From positions 1 to 58,744 of the forward strand of contig QEVM01000006.1 in assembly GCA_003576805.1 (NCBI GenBank): 58,744 nucleotides of DNA. The letters run 5' to 3'. The DNA is from Pseudomonadota bacterium (lineage in GTDB: Bacteria > Myxococcota_A > UBA9160 > PR03). Under the pieces are notes generated by a model, which made no database searches, was not told the DNA's origin, and saw only the letters and a program-made list of their open reading frames with translations. Of the stretch, positions 34,496 through 45,162 are shown one piece after another. How positions within the stretch are numbered: the stretch's first letter is position 1; each line of letters opens with the position of its first letter. Position numbers and translations under genes: made by a program.

Positions 34496-35874
34496 CGCTC
34501 CTCCTTCGCCGGCGTGTGAGCGTTTCCGCGCTTGTGGATCTTCAGCACCTGCGGCTCGCCGAGCTCGCGCACGACGTCGCCCTCGACGGCTCGAAGCGTG
34601 ACGAGGTAGCGGCCCGGCGGCAGCGGCTCGCCGTCGACCTCGAGATCCCACTGCGTGCGCGCCTTCCCCGCTCCGAAGAAGCCGAGCGGCACGCGGCCGA
34701 CCGCCTCCAGCTCGTACTCGACCTGCCCGCGCACGCGGCTCTCGCCGACGATGCGCTGGACGAGGATGCCGATGCTCGACGCGCTCGTGAGCGTCGCGTT
34801 GACGCCGCCGGTCAGCGTGATCCTGCTGGACGTGATCACCGCCCGCTCGTAGAGCGACACCGAGCCGATGCCGCGCGTCGCGACCTGGCCGAGATCGACG
34901 CCGTTCGGGTTCAGAAACGTCTGGGTGCTCAGGTCGCGGACGAAGAGCCGATCGCGCCCGTCGCTGCCGTGGCGGACGAATGCGAGGTAGCGGCCGTTGC
35001 GCGTGAGCGCCGGCTGCGACTCGTCCGCAGGCGTGTTGATGGGCCCCGGCGAGAAGACCGACGGATTCGTTCCGCCGAAGACGTTCGAATCCGCGGTGCG
35101 CTGACCGAGGTTCGAGTTGCCGAACGAATGGGTGGACGCAGAGTAGGTGCGATGCTCGTAGAAGGCCGGCACCAGCAGCGGCGAGTCGTCGGCCCGCATC
35201 GCGGGACGCCCGAGGTCCGCCGCCGCGCTGCTCAAGAGCGCGGGGCTGCGGCCGGCTTGGAACAGCATGAGCTGTCCCAGCCCCGTTGCCGGCAGGAGGT
35301 GAAACACGAACCGGTCGTTCCCGCCGAACGCGACGTCGAGGACGCTGCCCGGCGCGTTGTAGGTCGGCAAGAGGAGCGGGACGCGCGGGTAAGGTCCGGT
35401 CGGGAACGCGCGCACGTCCGTGAACGTCACCTCGGGGGCGAAGCGGATGCCGGAGCTGAACTGGAGCTGCCGGAAGCGCCGTCCGGTTGCGACCGTCGTC
35501 CCGTCGCCCTCGATCGTGGAGTTGAAGATCGGGCTGGCGGCGATCTCGTTGGTCGTGAAGAGATCTGCGCGGTCCCCGGTCGAGGTGTCCACGAGGAGGA
35601 GCCGGATCCCGTCGCTCCCGCCGAAGCGCTGGAAGAGCAGGCGCCGGCCGTCGCTGCTGATGCTCGGGTGGATCTCGAAGGCGGTCGTGTTGACGGCCGA
35701 CGGCAGCGAGACGCGCGATCCGGTCGACGCGTTCACGATCGCGACGTCGAGATCGGTGCGCGGCGGCGGCGCGGCGACGTTCACGGCGGCGAAGATGTCG
35801 GCCCGCGCATCCGCCGCTGCGAGCGAGAGCGCCAGCATCGAGAGGACGCCGAGTCGGTGGGACAGTGACCTCAT
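34492..35874 (-). CDS. secreted TolB-like beta-propeller protein, paralogue 1
   Basis: The 460-residue protein has a signal peptide (cleavage near ARA at 24-26). PD40/TolB-like repeats follow (HPSISSDGRRLLFQR, then QPALTRNGRYLAFVR), then the same C-terminal module as its neighbour (DGEPLPPGRYLVTLRA). AGGAGG stands six bases before the ATG at 35874, which makes this the first gene of the three-gene set. The overlap with the next gene and the shared architecture indicate duplication in place. No catalytic residues are recognisable. The propeller could bind a sugar, a protein or a membrane partner for the Het-C-like protein at the end of the operon. Confidence 0.78.
   Translation of the reverse strand: MRSLSHRLGVLSMLALSLAAADARADIFAAVNVAAPPPRTDLDVAIVNASTGSRVSLPSAVNTTAFEIHPSISSDGRRLLFQRFGGSDGIRLLLVDTSTGDRADLFTTNEIAASPIFNSTIEGDGTTVATGRRFRQLQFSSGIRFAPEVTFTDVRAFPTGPYPRVPLLLPTYNAPGSVLDVAFGGNDRFVFHLLPATGLGQLMLFQAGRSPALLSSAAADLGRPAMRADDSPLLVPAFYEHRTYSASTHSFGNSNLGQRTADSNVFGGTNPSVFSPGPINTPADESQPALTRNGRYLAFVRHGSDGRDRLFVRDLSTQTFLNPNGVDLGQVATRGIGSVSLYERAVITSSRITLTGGVNATLTSASSIGILVQRIVGESRVRGQVEYELEAVGRVPLGFFGAGKARTQWDLEVDGEPLPPGRYLVTLRAVEGDVVRELGEPQVLKIHKRGNAHTPAKEER
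34543..34634. repeat. near-identical DNA repeat shared by the two propeller genes, copy B
   Basis: This is the second copy of the 92-base repeat described at 33143-33234. Two of the three differences are silent; one changes Arg to Gln. Confidence 0.85.
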
Positions 35875-36110
35875 CGCATGCCTCCTGCGCCCGCCGGTGC
35901 GGTCGGCGCGAGGAGAATTCTGGCGGAAGGCCGCCTGGCCGCGTCCTTATCGATCTCTTCGCTTTCGCTGATCGGGCGCCGCGACGCCCTCCGGCGCCCC
36001 GGTCGTCGATCGCGAGCCGGGCGAGGCTCACGGTGCGGCTGAGGAGCTCTCCCTGCCGTCCGCCGCCAGCGCGCTGGCAACTCCGGCGCCGCCTGCGAAG
36101 CTCGGGCGCG

Positions 36111-37058
36111 ATGAAGGGCGCCATCTTGCTGTCGAGCTGGGTGACGGATCGCTACGGCGACGCGCTCGCCGCCGCAGCGCCGGACGCCGCGCGCGTGGTG
36201 ATCCGCGACGGTGCCGTCCTGGGCGATCCCGCGGCGTGCGAGGTCGCGTACTTCTCGGGGGACTTCTTCCCGGAGCGGGTGCGCGAGTTCATCCTCGCGC
36301 TGCGCGACGCGCCGGACGTGCGCTGGGTGCACACCTTCAACGCGGGCGTCGACAATCCGTTCTTCGCGAAGCTGCGCGAGCGCGGGATCCGCTTGACGAC
36401 GTCGTCGGGCGCGCACGCGGTGCCGATCGCGCAGACCGTCGCGTGGTATCTGCTCTCGCTGGCGCGCCCGGCAGAGAAGTGGCGCGACGCCCAGCAGCGC
36501 AAGGCGTGGGAGCGCCACACGGTGGGCGAGCTCGAGGGGCGCACGCTCGGCGTGGTCGGCATGGGGCCGATCGGGTGCGAGGTCGCTCGGCTCGGCGCGG
36601 CGCTGCGCATGCGCGTCGTCGGCGTGCGCCGCACGCCGCGCGGCGACGAGCCCTGCGAGACCTGGCCGCTCGCGCGCCTCGACGCGCTGTGCGCGATCGC
36701 CGACGCGCTCGTGCTCGCGCTGCCGCTCACCGCCGAGACGCAGCATCTCGTCGACGCGCGCCGGCTCGCGCTGCTGCCGCGCGGCGCGCTCTTCGTGAAC
36801 GTCGGGCGCGGCGCGCTGGTGGACGAGGCGGCGCTGGTGGCGGCGCTCGCGAGCGGCCACGTCGGCGGCGCGGGCCTCGACGTCTTCGAGATCGAGCCGC
36901 TGCCGCCCGAGAGCCCGCTCTGGTCGATGCCGAACGTGATCGTGACGCCGCACAACTCGGGCGACGCGCCGGGCAACCTCCACCGCGCGACCGAGATCTT
37001 CCTCGACAACCTGACGCGCTGGCGACGGAACGAGCCGCTGCGCAACGAGGTTCCCTGA
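36111..37058 (+). CDS. D-2-hydroxyacid dehydrogenase
   Basis: This 315-residue NAD(P)-dependent enzyme has the Rossmann motif GMGPIG at 150-155 and the catalytic set Arg233 (NVGRGALVDE), Glu262 (DVFEIEPL) and His281 (TPHNSG). It should interconvert 2-keto acids and D-2-hydroxyacids, such as glyoxylate or hydroxypyruvate. The ATG at 36111 begins the family sequence; an in-frame extension to 35865 runs through a gene-free stretch and was rejected. The 236 bases upstream (35875-36110) hold the divergent promoters and nothing else I can recognise. It overlaps the DUF192 gene by one base (TGATG). Confidence 0.94.
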   Translation: MKGAILLSSWVTDRYGDALAAAAPDAARVVIRDGAVLGDPAACEVAYFSGDFFPERVREFILALRDAPDVRWVHTFNAGVDNPFFAKLRERGIRLTTSSGAHAVPIAQTVAWYLLSLARPAEKWRDAQQRKAWERHTVGELEGRTLGVVGMGPIGCEVARLGAALRMRVVGVRRTPRGDEPCETWPLARLDALCAIADALVLALPLTAETQHLVDARRLALLPRGALFVNVGRGALVDEAALVAALASGHVGGAGLDVFEIEPLPPESPLWSMPNVIVTPHNSGDAPGNLHRATEIFLDNLTRWRRNEPLRNEVP

Positions 37059-37594
37059 TGCGCGTTTCGCTCCGCGCCGCGGCGCTCGCCGCCCGCGCCG
37101 CCCGCATCCTGTTGCTGCTCGGCGCGCTCGCCGCGGCGGGCGCCGCGCACGCGCAGCGCATCGACGCGCCGCGCGAGACGACGGCGGTCACGATCGGCGG
37201 CGAGCGCTTCGTGCTCGAGGTCGCGCGCGATCCGGCGGTGCAGTACCGCGGGCTCGGCGGGCGCACTTCGATCGATCCCCACGGCGGCATGATCTTCGTG
37301 TTCCAGCGCCCGCAGGCGACCGCGTTCGTGATGCGCGACTGCCCGATCCCGATCGACGTCGCGTTCCTCGACGGCGACGGGCGCGTCGTCGCGCTGCACG
37401 AGATGAAGCCCGAGCCGCCGCGCGGCCCGCGCGAGAGCGCCGCCGCCTACGACGCGCGCCTGCGCCCGTATCCGAGCGGGCTGCCCGTCGCGTTCGCGGT
37501 CGAGACCGCCGGCGGGCGGCTGCGCCAGCTCGGCGTGCGCGCCGGCGACCGCATCGAGCTGGGTCGCGCCGCGCTGCTCGCGCCGCGCCCGTAG
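37058..37594 (+). CDS. exported DUF192 protein
   Basis: The 178-residue product has a signal peptide (cleavage near AHA at about 30-32). A DUF192 domain follows: VARDPAVQYRGLGGR, GMIFVFQRPQATAFVMRDCPIPIDVAFLD, then a late GVRAGDRIEL. DUF192 proteins are small, usually exported beta-barrel-like proteins of unknown function. The loop ending in MRDCPIPID with its Cys is the most conserved part. It is coupled to the 2-hydroxyacid dehydrogenase gene by a one-base overlap and followed 38 bases later by rtcB. I cannot assign a function. Confidence 0.9.
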   Translation: MRVSLRAAALAARAARILLLLGALAAAGAAHAQRIDAPRETTAVTIGGERFVLEVARDPAVQYRGLGGRTSIDPHGGMIFVFQRPQATAFVMRDCPIPIDVAFLDGDGRVVALHEMKPEPPRGPRESAAAYDARLRPYPSGLPVAFAVETAGGRLRQLGVRAGDRIELGRAALLAPRP

Positions 37595-37632
37595 CGCCGG
37601 GCGCACCGCCGCGAGCGCGTTAGGTTGGGAGC

Positions 37633-39090
37633 ATGGGCGCTCCCCCGACGCTCCGGCTCGTCGGCCCCGACCTCTGGGAGCTGCCGATCGGCCACCGCCC
37701 GAACATGCGCGTGCCCGTGCGCGTGTTCGCGAGCGAGGCGCTGGTGCGCGCGATGGACGACCAGGTCTTCGCGCAGGCGGCCAACGTCGCGACGCTGCCC
37801 GGCATCGTCGGCGCGAGCTACTGCATGCCCGACGCGCACTGGGGCTACGGCTTCCCGATCGGCGGCGTCGCGGCGATGGACGTGCGCAGCGGCGTGATCT
37901 CGCCGGGCGGCATCGGCTTCGACATCAACTGCGGCATGCGGCTCGTGCGCACCGACCTCGCCTGGGACGAGGTCCAGCCCAAGCTCGCGGACCTCGTCGC
38001 GGCGCTCGCCGCGCGCGTGCCGGCCGGCGTCGGCGAGCAGGGCTTCGTGCGCATCGACCAGGACGAGTTCCGCGACGTGCTCGTGCAGGGCGCGCGCTGG
38101 GCCGTCGAGCGCGGCTTCGGCATCCCGGAGGACCTCGACTACACCGAGTCGCGCGGCTGCTTCGGCGACGCCGATCCCGCCTGCGTGAGCCCCCACGCGA
38201 TCGCGCGAGGCTACCGCCAGATCGGCACGCTCGGCTCCGGCAATCACTACCTCGAAGTGCAGGTCGTGCGGCCCGAGGGCATCCACGATCCCGCGCTCGC
38301 GCAGGCGTTCGGCGTCGGCGCGCCGGGCCAGGTCGTCGTGATGTTCCACTGCGGCAGCCGCGGCTTCGGCCACCAGGTCGCGACCGACTACCTGCAGAGC
38401 TTCCTGCGCCTGATGCCGACCAAGTGGCAGCTCCCGGTGATCGACCGCGAGCTCGCGTGCGCGCCGTTCGCGTCGAAGGAAGGCCGCGACTACTACGCCG
38501 CCATGTGTTGCGCGGCGAACATGTCGTTCGCCAACCGCCAGGTGATCCTGCACCGCGTGCGCGAGGTGTTCGCGGAGATCTTCGGGCGCAGCGCGGAGGC
38601 GCTCGGCATCCGCTGCGTCTACGACGTCGCGCACAACACCGCGCGCCTCGAGACGATCGGCCGCGGCCGCGACGCGCGCGAGGTGCTCGTCCACCGCAAG
38701 GGCGCGACGCGCGCGCTGCCGCCCGGACACCCCGAGCTGCCCGCCGCGTACCGCGCCTCGGGCCAGCCCGTGATCATCGGCGGCAGCATGGAGACCGGCT
38801 CGTACCTGCTCGCGGGCGCGCCGGGCGGCGAGGCCGCCTTCTTCAGCACCGCGCACGGCAGCGGCCGCACCATGAGCCGCGTCAAGGCGCGCAAGCAGGC
38901 GAGCGGCCGCGACGTCGTCGCGCGCATGGCGCAGCGCGGGATCGTCGTGCACGCCGCGTCGCTGCGCGGCGTCGCCGAGGAAGCGGGCTTCGCCTACAAG
39001 GACGTCGAAGAGGTCGCCGCGGCGACGGAGGCCGCCGGCCTCTCGAAACGCGTCGTGCACCTCCTCCCCGTCGGCAACGTGAAAGGCTGA
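37633..39090 (+). CDS. rtcB: RtcB family RNA ligase
   Basis: The 485-residue enzyme has the RtcB core: PDAHWGYGFPIGG, PGGIGFDINCGMR with the metal-binding Cys, GTLGSGNHYLEV, FHCGSRGFGHQV and AHGSGRTMSR. His408 in the last motif is the position of the guanylylated histidine in characterised RtcB proteins. It ligates RNA with 2',3'-cyclic phosphate or 3'-phosphate ends to 5'-OH ends using GTP and Mn2+, in RNA repair or tRNA splicing. There is no archease or rtcA nearby. Instead a zinc-ribbon protein gene follows after 5 bases. The ATG at 37633 is preceded by GGGAG. Confidence 0.95.
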   Translation: MGAPPTLRLVGPDLWELPIGHRPNMRVPVRVFASEALVRAMDDQVFAQAANVATLPGIVGASYCMPDAHWGYGFPIGGVAAMDVRSGVISPGGIGFDINCGMRLVRTDLAWDEVQPKLADLVAALAARVPAGVGEQGFVRIDQDEFRDVLVQGARWAVERGFGIPEDLDYTESRGCFGDADPACVSPHAIARGYRQIGTLGSGNHYLEVQVVRPEGIHDPALAQAFGVGAPGQVVVMFHCGSRGFGHQVATDYLQSFLRLMPTKWQLPVIDRELACAPFASKEGRDYYAAMCCAANMSFANRQVILHRVREVFAEIFGRSAEALGIRCVYDVAHNTARLETIGRGRDAREVLVHRKGATRALPPGHPELPAAYRASGQPVIIGGSMETGSYLLAGAPGGEAAFFSTAHGSGRTMSRVKARKQASGRDVVARMAQRGIVVHAASLRGVAEEAGFAYKDVEEVAAATEAAGLSKRVVHLLPVGNVKG

Positions 39091-39095
39091 ATTCC

Positions 39096-39575
39096 ATGCC
39101 CAAGCGGCGCATGCCCGAAGAGAAGATGATCCCCGAGCGCGAGAACGATCCCTACCGCAACCGCGCGAAGCTCCAGGACCCGACCGTGTGCCCGGATTGC
39201 GGGGCGACCTGGCGCGACGGCCGCTGGAGCTGGGCGAACGGCCCGGCCGACGCGCCGCGCGTCGTCTGCCCCGCCTGCCAGCGCACGCGCGATCGCTATC
39301 CGGCCGGCATCCTGACGCTGCGCGGCGACTTCCTGGCGCAGCACCGCGACGAGATCCTCGCGCTCGCCCGCAACGTCGAGGAGCGCGAGAAGAACGAGCA
39401 CCCGATGAACCGCATCATGGCGGTCGAGGAGGACGGCGGCGCCACCGTCGTCACCACCACCGACATGCACCTGGCGCGCGCCATCGGCTCCGCCGTCCAC
39501 GCCGCCTACAAGGGCGAGATCGACTACACGTACGCGGACGACCCGCAGATGCTGCGCGTCACGTGGGAGCGGTGA
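39096..39575 (+). CDS. BCAM0308-family zinc-ribbon protein
   Basis: The 159-residue product has a zinc ribbon with Cys32, Cys35, Cys58 and Cys61 (VCPDCG and CPACQR), flanked by a basic N-terminus and an RDRYPAGILTLRGDF segment. A C-terminal alpha/beta part follows (TTTDMHLARAIGSAVHAAYKG). I recognise it as resembling the uncharacterised BCAM0308 family. It starts 5 bases after the rtcB stop and is almost surely co-transcribed, so an RNA-binding or RNA-repair role is a reasonable inference. NMD3-like zinc ribbons are a distant structural alternative. Confidence 0.82.
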   Translation: MPKRRMPEEKMIPERENDPYRNRAKLQDPTVCPDCGATWRDGRWSWANGPADAPRVVCPACQRTRDRYPAGILTLRGDFLAQHRDEILALARNVEEREKNEHPMNRIMAVEEDGGATVVTTTDMHLARAIGSAVHAAYKGEIDYTYADDPQMLRVTWER

Positions 39576-39593
39576 GCGAGGCGGGCCACTCGG

Positions 39594-39806
39594 TCAAAGA
39601 TCGTTCGGCTCCAACCCGGTGTGGCGCCCGATGCGCGCGAGCATCGCGGGTCCGATCTCCGCGGAGTCGTGGAACGCCCAGACGAAATCGGGCCATCCGT
39701 CGCGTTCCAGCACGCGATGCGAGCCGCGTGTGCGCTTCACGCTCCAGCCGATTCGCTGGAGCGCAGCGAACACACGCGCGGCCCGCGTGGCGGGCCAACG
39801 GCTCAC
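39594..39806 (-). CDS. hicA: HicA-like mRNA interferase toxin
   Basis: This 70-residue protein has the HicA double-stranded-RNA-binding-like fold: LQRIGWSVKRTRGSHRVL with the catalytic His30, a short basic stretch and a C-terminal helix (MLARIGRHTGLE). HicA toxins cleave mRNA when free. The ATG overlaps the stop of the hicB gene by 4 bases. The order hicB then hicA is the reverse of the classic operon but occurs in many genomes. The final residues are slightly longer than in minimal HicA. Confidence 0.87.
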   Translation of the reverse strand: MSRWPATRAARVFAALQRIGWSVKRTRGSHRVLERDGWPDFVWAFHDSAEIGPAMLARIGRHTGLEPNDL

Positions 39807-40024
39807 GAAGGAATCGGCGTATCGAACGTCAGGGTGATCGGTCCGCTCGCCGCTTCTCCCTGCTCGAGCCGATCGGCGAGCACCCGGAGTGCGAGGGCTT
39901 GGGCGTGCGCAACCGCCTCCTCCGCGTCGCGCCCGTAGGCGAGGACGCCGGGAAGCTCGACGACCTCCGCGATCCAGCGGCCGTCATCCTCGCGCTCGAT
40001 CTCGATTCGGTAGCTCATCTGCAT
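39803..40024 (-). CDS. hicB: HicB-like antitoxin
   Basis: The 73-residue product has the degenerate RNase H-like HicB fold: [27 protein letters not shown] followed by a [21 protein letters not shown] helix. It lacks a C-terminal DNA-binding domain, so it is the short type and may regulate its promoter poorly or not at all. An internal ATG two codons later is an alternative start. It precedes and overlaps hicA. It lies 30 bases after the acetoacetyl-CoA synthetase gene on the same strand and may be read from that transcript. Confidence 0.87.
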   Translation of the reverse strand: MQMSYRIEIEREDDGRWIAEVVELPGVLAYGRDAEEAVAHAQALALRVLADRLEQGEAASGPITLTFDTPIPS

Positions 40025-40054
40025 TCCGCGGGACCTTGGGGCTGCACGGAGAGT

Positions 40055-42006
<1,952 letters not shown>

Positions 42007-42010
<4 letters not shown>

Positions 42011-45000
42011 CGAGTCGATTCTCCGGACGAGGACGCTCGCACGGCCTCGAAGATCTGTCGCGCGAGGATCGGCAGCGCCGCTCCCTGGAAATCTCGATCG
42101 CCGATGTAGCGCGTCACGATGGCGTCGTTCTCTGCCATTCGCTCGATCATCAGGCCCTCGATCAGCTTTTGGATGCCGAGCTCGAACTTGTCGAGTGGGT
42201 TCGCGAGGGCCGTCTGGATGACCTGCGGATCCTGGCAAGCCTTCTCCTTGATCTGTTGAAAGAACAAACGGTCCGCTTCGGCGAACTCCGTTCCGAATCG
42301 CTCGTTCAGAACCTGGATGATTTCCGAGAGCGGCGCTTGCTCGTCGGTCGCTCGGCTCGTACCGACATCCGTCGGGCTCTTCACCGGCATTGGCGCGCCT
42401 TCGCGGACCTCGATCGCGCCCGAGAAGACTCGCTCGAGCCGGTAGTACTGAAGCTCGACCTCGTCGCCGATTTTCACGACGCTCGCGTCGCGGGCGAGCG
42501 GGAGATGCCGAAGGAGAAACTTGCCGTAGCTGAAGAGCATCTCCAGGTCGCGATCGGCGTAAGGGATGATCTGGCTCAGGAACGAGTAGACCTGCACGTA
42601 GCCAGCGAGCTTGTCGCGGAAGGTCCTGCGTTTCTCGTCGTCCTCGACCGCCTTGAACCGATCGACTGCGGGCTGAAGGTGCTTCTCCATCTGCGCGTGG
42701 TCCGCGGGGCTTTGCCGCTCCGGCGGCTTGTAGAAGATGCGCGCGTAGGCTTCGACCTCGCTCCAGTGATAGATCTGCTCTTGATCGAGCTCGTGCTTCA
42801 GTGCTTCGAGCTTGGTCGGATCAGACTCCTCTTGCAGGCTCGTCGTGTCGTAGTACGGCTTGAAGGCGCGGTAGATGTTCTCAGCGTCGTTCACGAAGTC
42901 GAGGACGAAGGGCGCGTCCTTGCCCGGGATCATCCGGTTGAGTCGCGAAAGCGTCTGGACGGCCTGAACGCCGTCCAGCCGCTTGTCGACGTACATCGTG
43001 TGCAGCCGCGGCTGGTCGAAGCCGGTCTGGTACTTGTTCGCCACGAGCAGGACCTGGTAGTCCGGCGAGTCGAAACGGTCGGGAAGCTGCGACTCGCCGA
43101 TCGGCTTGCCCGTCACGGCGTCGACGTTCATCCCGGGCTCGGTGTACTCGAGACCGGTCTCCGGGTCCCGCACGGTGCCGCTGAACGCGACCAGAGGCCG
43201 GACGTCCGTGTAACCGCGCTCGGCGATGTAGCGCTCGAACGCCAGCATGTAGCGCACGGCGTGCAGTCGAGACGACGTGACGACCATCGCCTTGGCACGA
43301 CCGCCGAGCCGATGGCGGACGTGGTCGCGGAAATGCTCGATCATCACTTCCGTCTTCTGCTCGATGTTGTGCGGGTGAAGGCTCATGAACTTCGCGAGCG
43401 CGCGAGCAGCTTTTTTCTTCGGGAGCTTCGGATCGTCCTCCGCCGCCTTGAGAAGCCGGTAGTACACGGCGTAGGTCGTGTAGTTCTGGAGGACGTCGAG
43501 GATGAATCGCTCCTCGATCGCTTGCCGCATGCTGTAGAGATGGAACGGGTCGGGCGTTCCGTTCGCGCCCTTTCGCCCAAAGAGCTCGAGCGTCTTTCCC
43601 TTCGGCGTCGCCGTGAACGCGAAGAAGCTCAGGTTCGGACGCTTGCGTCGCGACTCCATCACCTCGTTCAGGCGATCCTCCCAATCGGCCTCGCCTTCCG
43701 GGCCTTCGGCAGGCGGTGCACCGAGGATCGCCTTGAGCTCGCGCGCCGATTCTCCCGTCTGGCTCGAATGCGCCTCGTCCACGATCACCGCGTAGCGCCG
43801 GGCTGCGATCGCCTGTTCCCACTCCTTCGCCTGCTTCTTCTCGTCGGCCGTGGCGGTCTCGCCGGCCTCGGCGCCCGCGACGTGCAGCAGCCCGCGCAGC
43901 ACGAACGGAAACTTCTGGAGCGTCGTGATGACGATCTTCGTGCCGTCGACCAGCGCAGCCGCGAGCTGCTTCGAGTCCTGATCGATCGCCTTCACCACGC
44001 CCTGCGCGTGGTCGATTTGGTAGATCGCGTCTTGGAGCTGGGCGTCGAGCACGCGGCGATCGGTGATGACGACCACGCAGTCGAAGACCTTTTGGTCCGC
44101 CGCGTCGTGCAGGCTCGCGAGCTGATGCGAGAGCCACGCGATGCTGTTCGTTTTGCCGCTGCCCGCCGAATGCTGAATCAGGTAGTCGTGACCGGGACCT
44201 TCGGCGCGCGCGGCCGCGACCAGCTTGCGCACCGAGTCGAGCTGGTGGAAGCGGGGGAAGATCATCGTCTCCTTGACGATCGTCTTCTTCCCGCCGCGCC
44301 CGTCGTCGACCTTCTCCTCGAGCTTCTCCAGGAACACGAAGTGCCCGAAGACATCGAGGAAGCTCCCACGCTCCAGGATCTCCTGCCAGAAGTAGCCGGT
44401 GCGATAGCCGCTCGGATGCGCGGGATTGCCGGCGCCGCACTGCATTTCGCCGGGATGGCTGCCGCGGTTGAACGGGAGGAAGTACGTCTTTGGACCGCGG
44501 AGCTGAGTGGTCATGTGAACTTCGTCGGGGTCCGCGGCGAAGTGGACGAGCGCCCGCTTCTTGAACTGGAACACGGGAGCGCGCGGGTCACGGGTGTCGC
44601 GGTACTGAGCCACCGCGTTCTTCCACGTTTGGCCGGTGCTCGGATTCTTGAGCTCGCACGTGGCGACGGGAAGACCGTTCAGCGCGAAGAGCAGATCGAT
44701 CTCGTCGCCCTTGCCCGGATGGCAGAGCGCCTGTCGCGTCACGGTGAGGCGGTTCTTGGCGTAGAGGTCGAGGATCTCGAAGTTCAGTCCGTGGGCGGGC
44801 TTGAAGTAGGCGAGCCGGAAGGTCTTGCCGTGAACTTTGAAGCCGTGGCGGAGCACGTGGAGCGATCCCTTGAGGTCGAGTTCCTTGCCGAGCGAGGAGA
44901 GGATCAGATCCGGGAGGCCGGCGCCGTGGAGCTTCTGCATCTCGGCCCACGGCTTCGGCTGGGTCGCTTCGAGGAATGCCAGCACCTCGGCGGGGAAGAG

Positions 45001-45105
45001 GGCTCGTTCAGGGTCCCAGCCTGTCTTGGCGAGCGGGTGCCAACCGGCAGCCGCCAGCATCGTCTCGACGTAGGACTCGAAGGCCAGCTCGTTCGTTCGG
45101 GCCAT
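42007..45105 (-). CDS. hsdR: type I restriction endonuclease subunit R
   Basis: The 1032-residue motor/nuclease subunit has the PD-(D/E)xK-type nuclease pattern Asp137...Glu151-x-Lys153 (DEIDLLF, CELKNP). The SF2 helicase follows, with Walker A HSAGSGKT (Lys318) and DEAH at 443-446, then FTATPKG, then a helical C-terminal domain that docks on HsdM. It translocates and cleaves DNA lacking the methylation set by HsdMS. It follows fic by 57 bases; that gap is AT-richer than its surroundings and could hold a secondary promoter. Length is normal for the family; all key residues are present. Confidence 0.97.
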
Positions 45106-45162
45106 GAGATCCCCGCGGGCCTTTCCTTGCGCCGGATCTAATGAAACGAAACCGGCCGAAAT

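Noticed and set aside
33077..36124. A single 1015-residue protein covering both beta-propellers
   Set aside because: The upstream paralogue is in a different frame with its own stop overlapping the next ATG; a second signal peptide starts at 34495.
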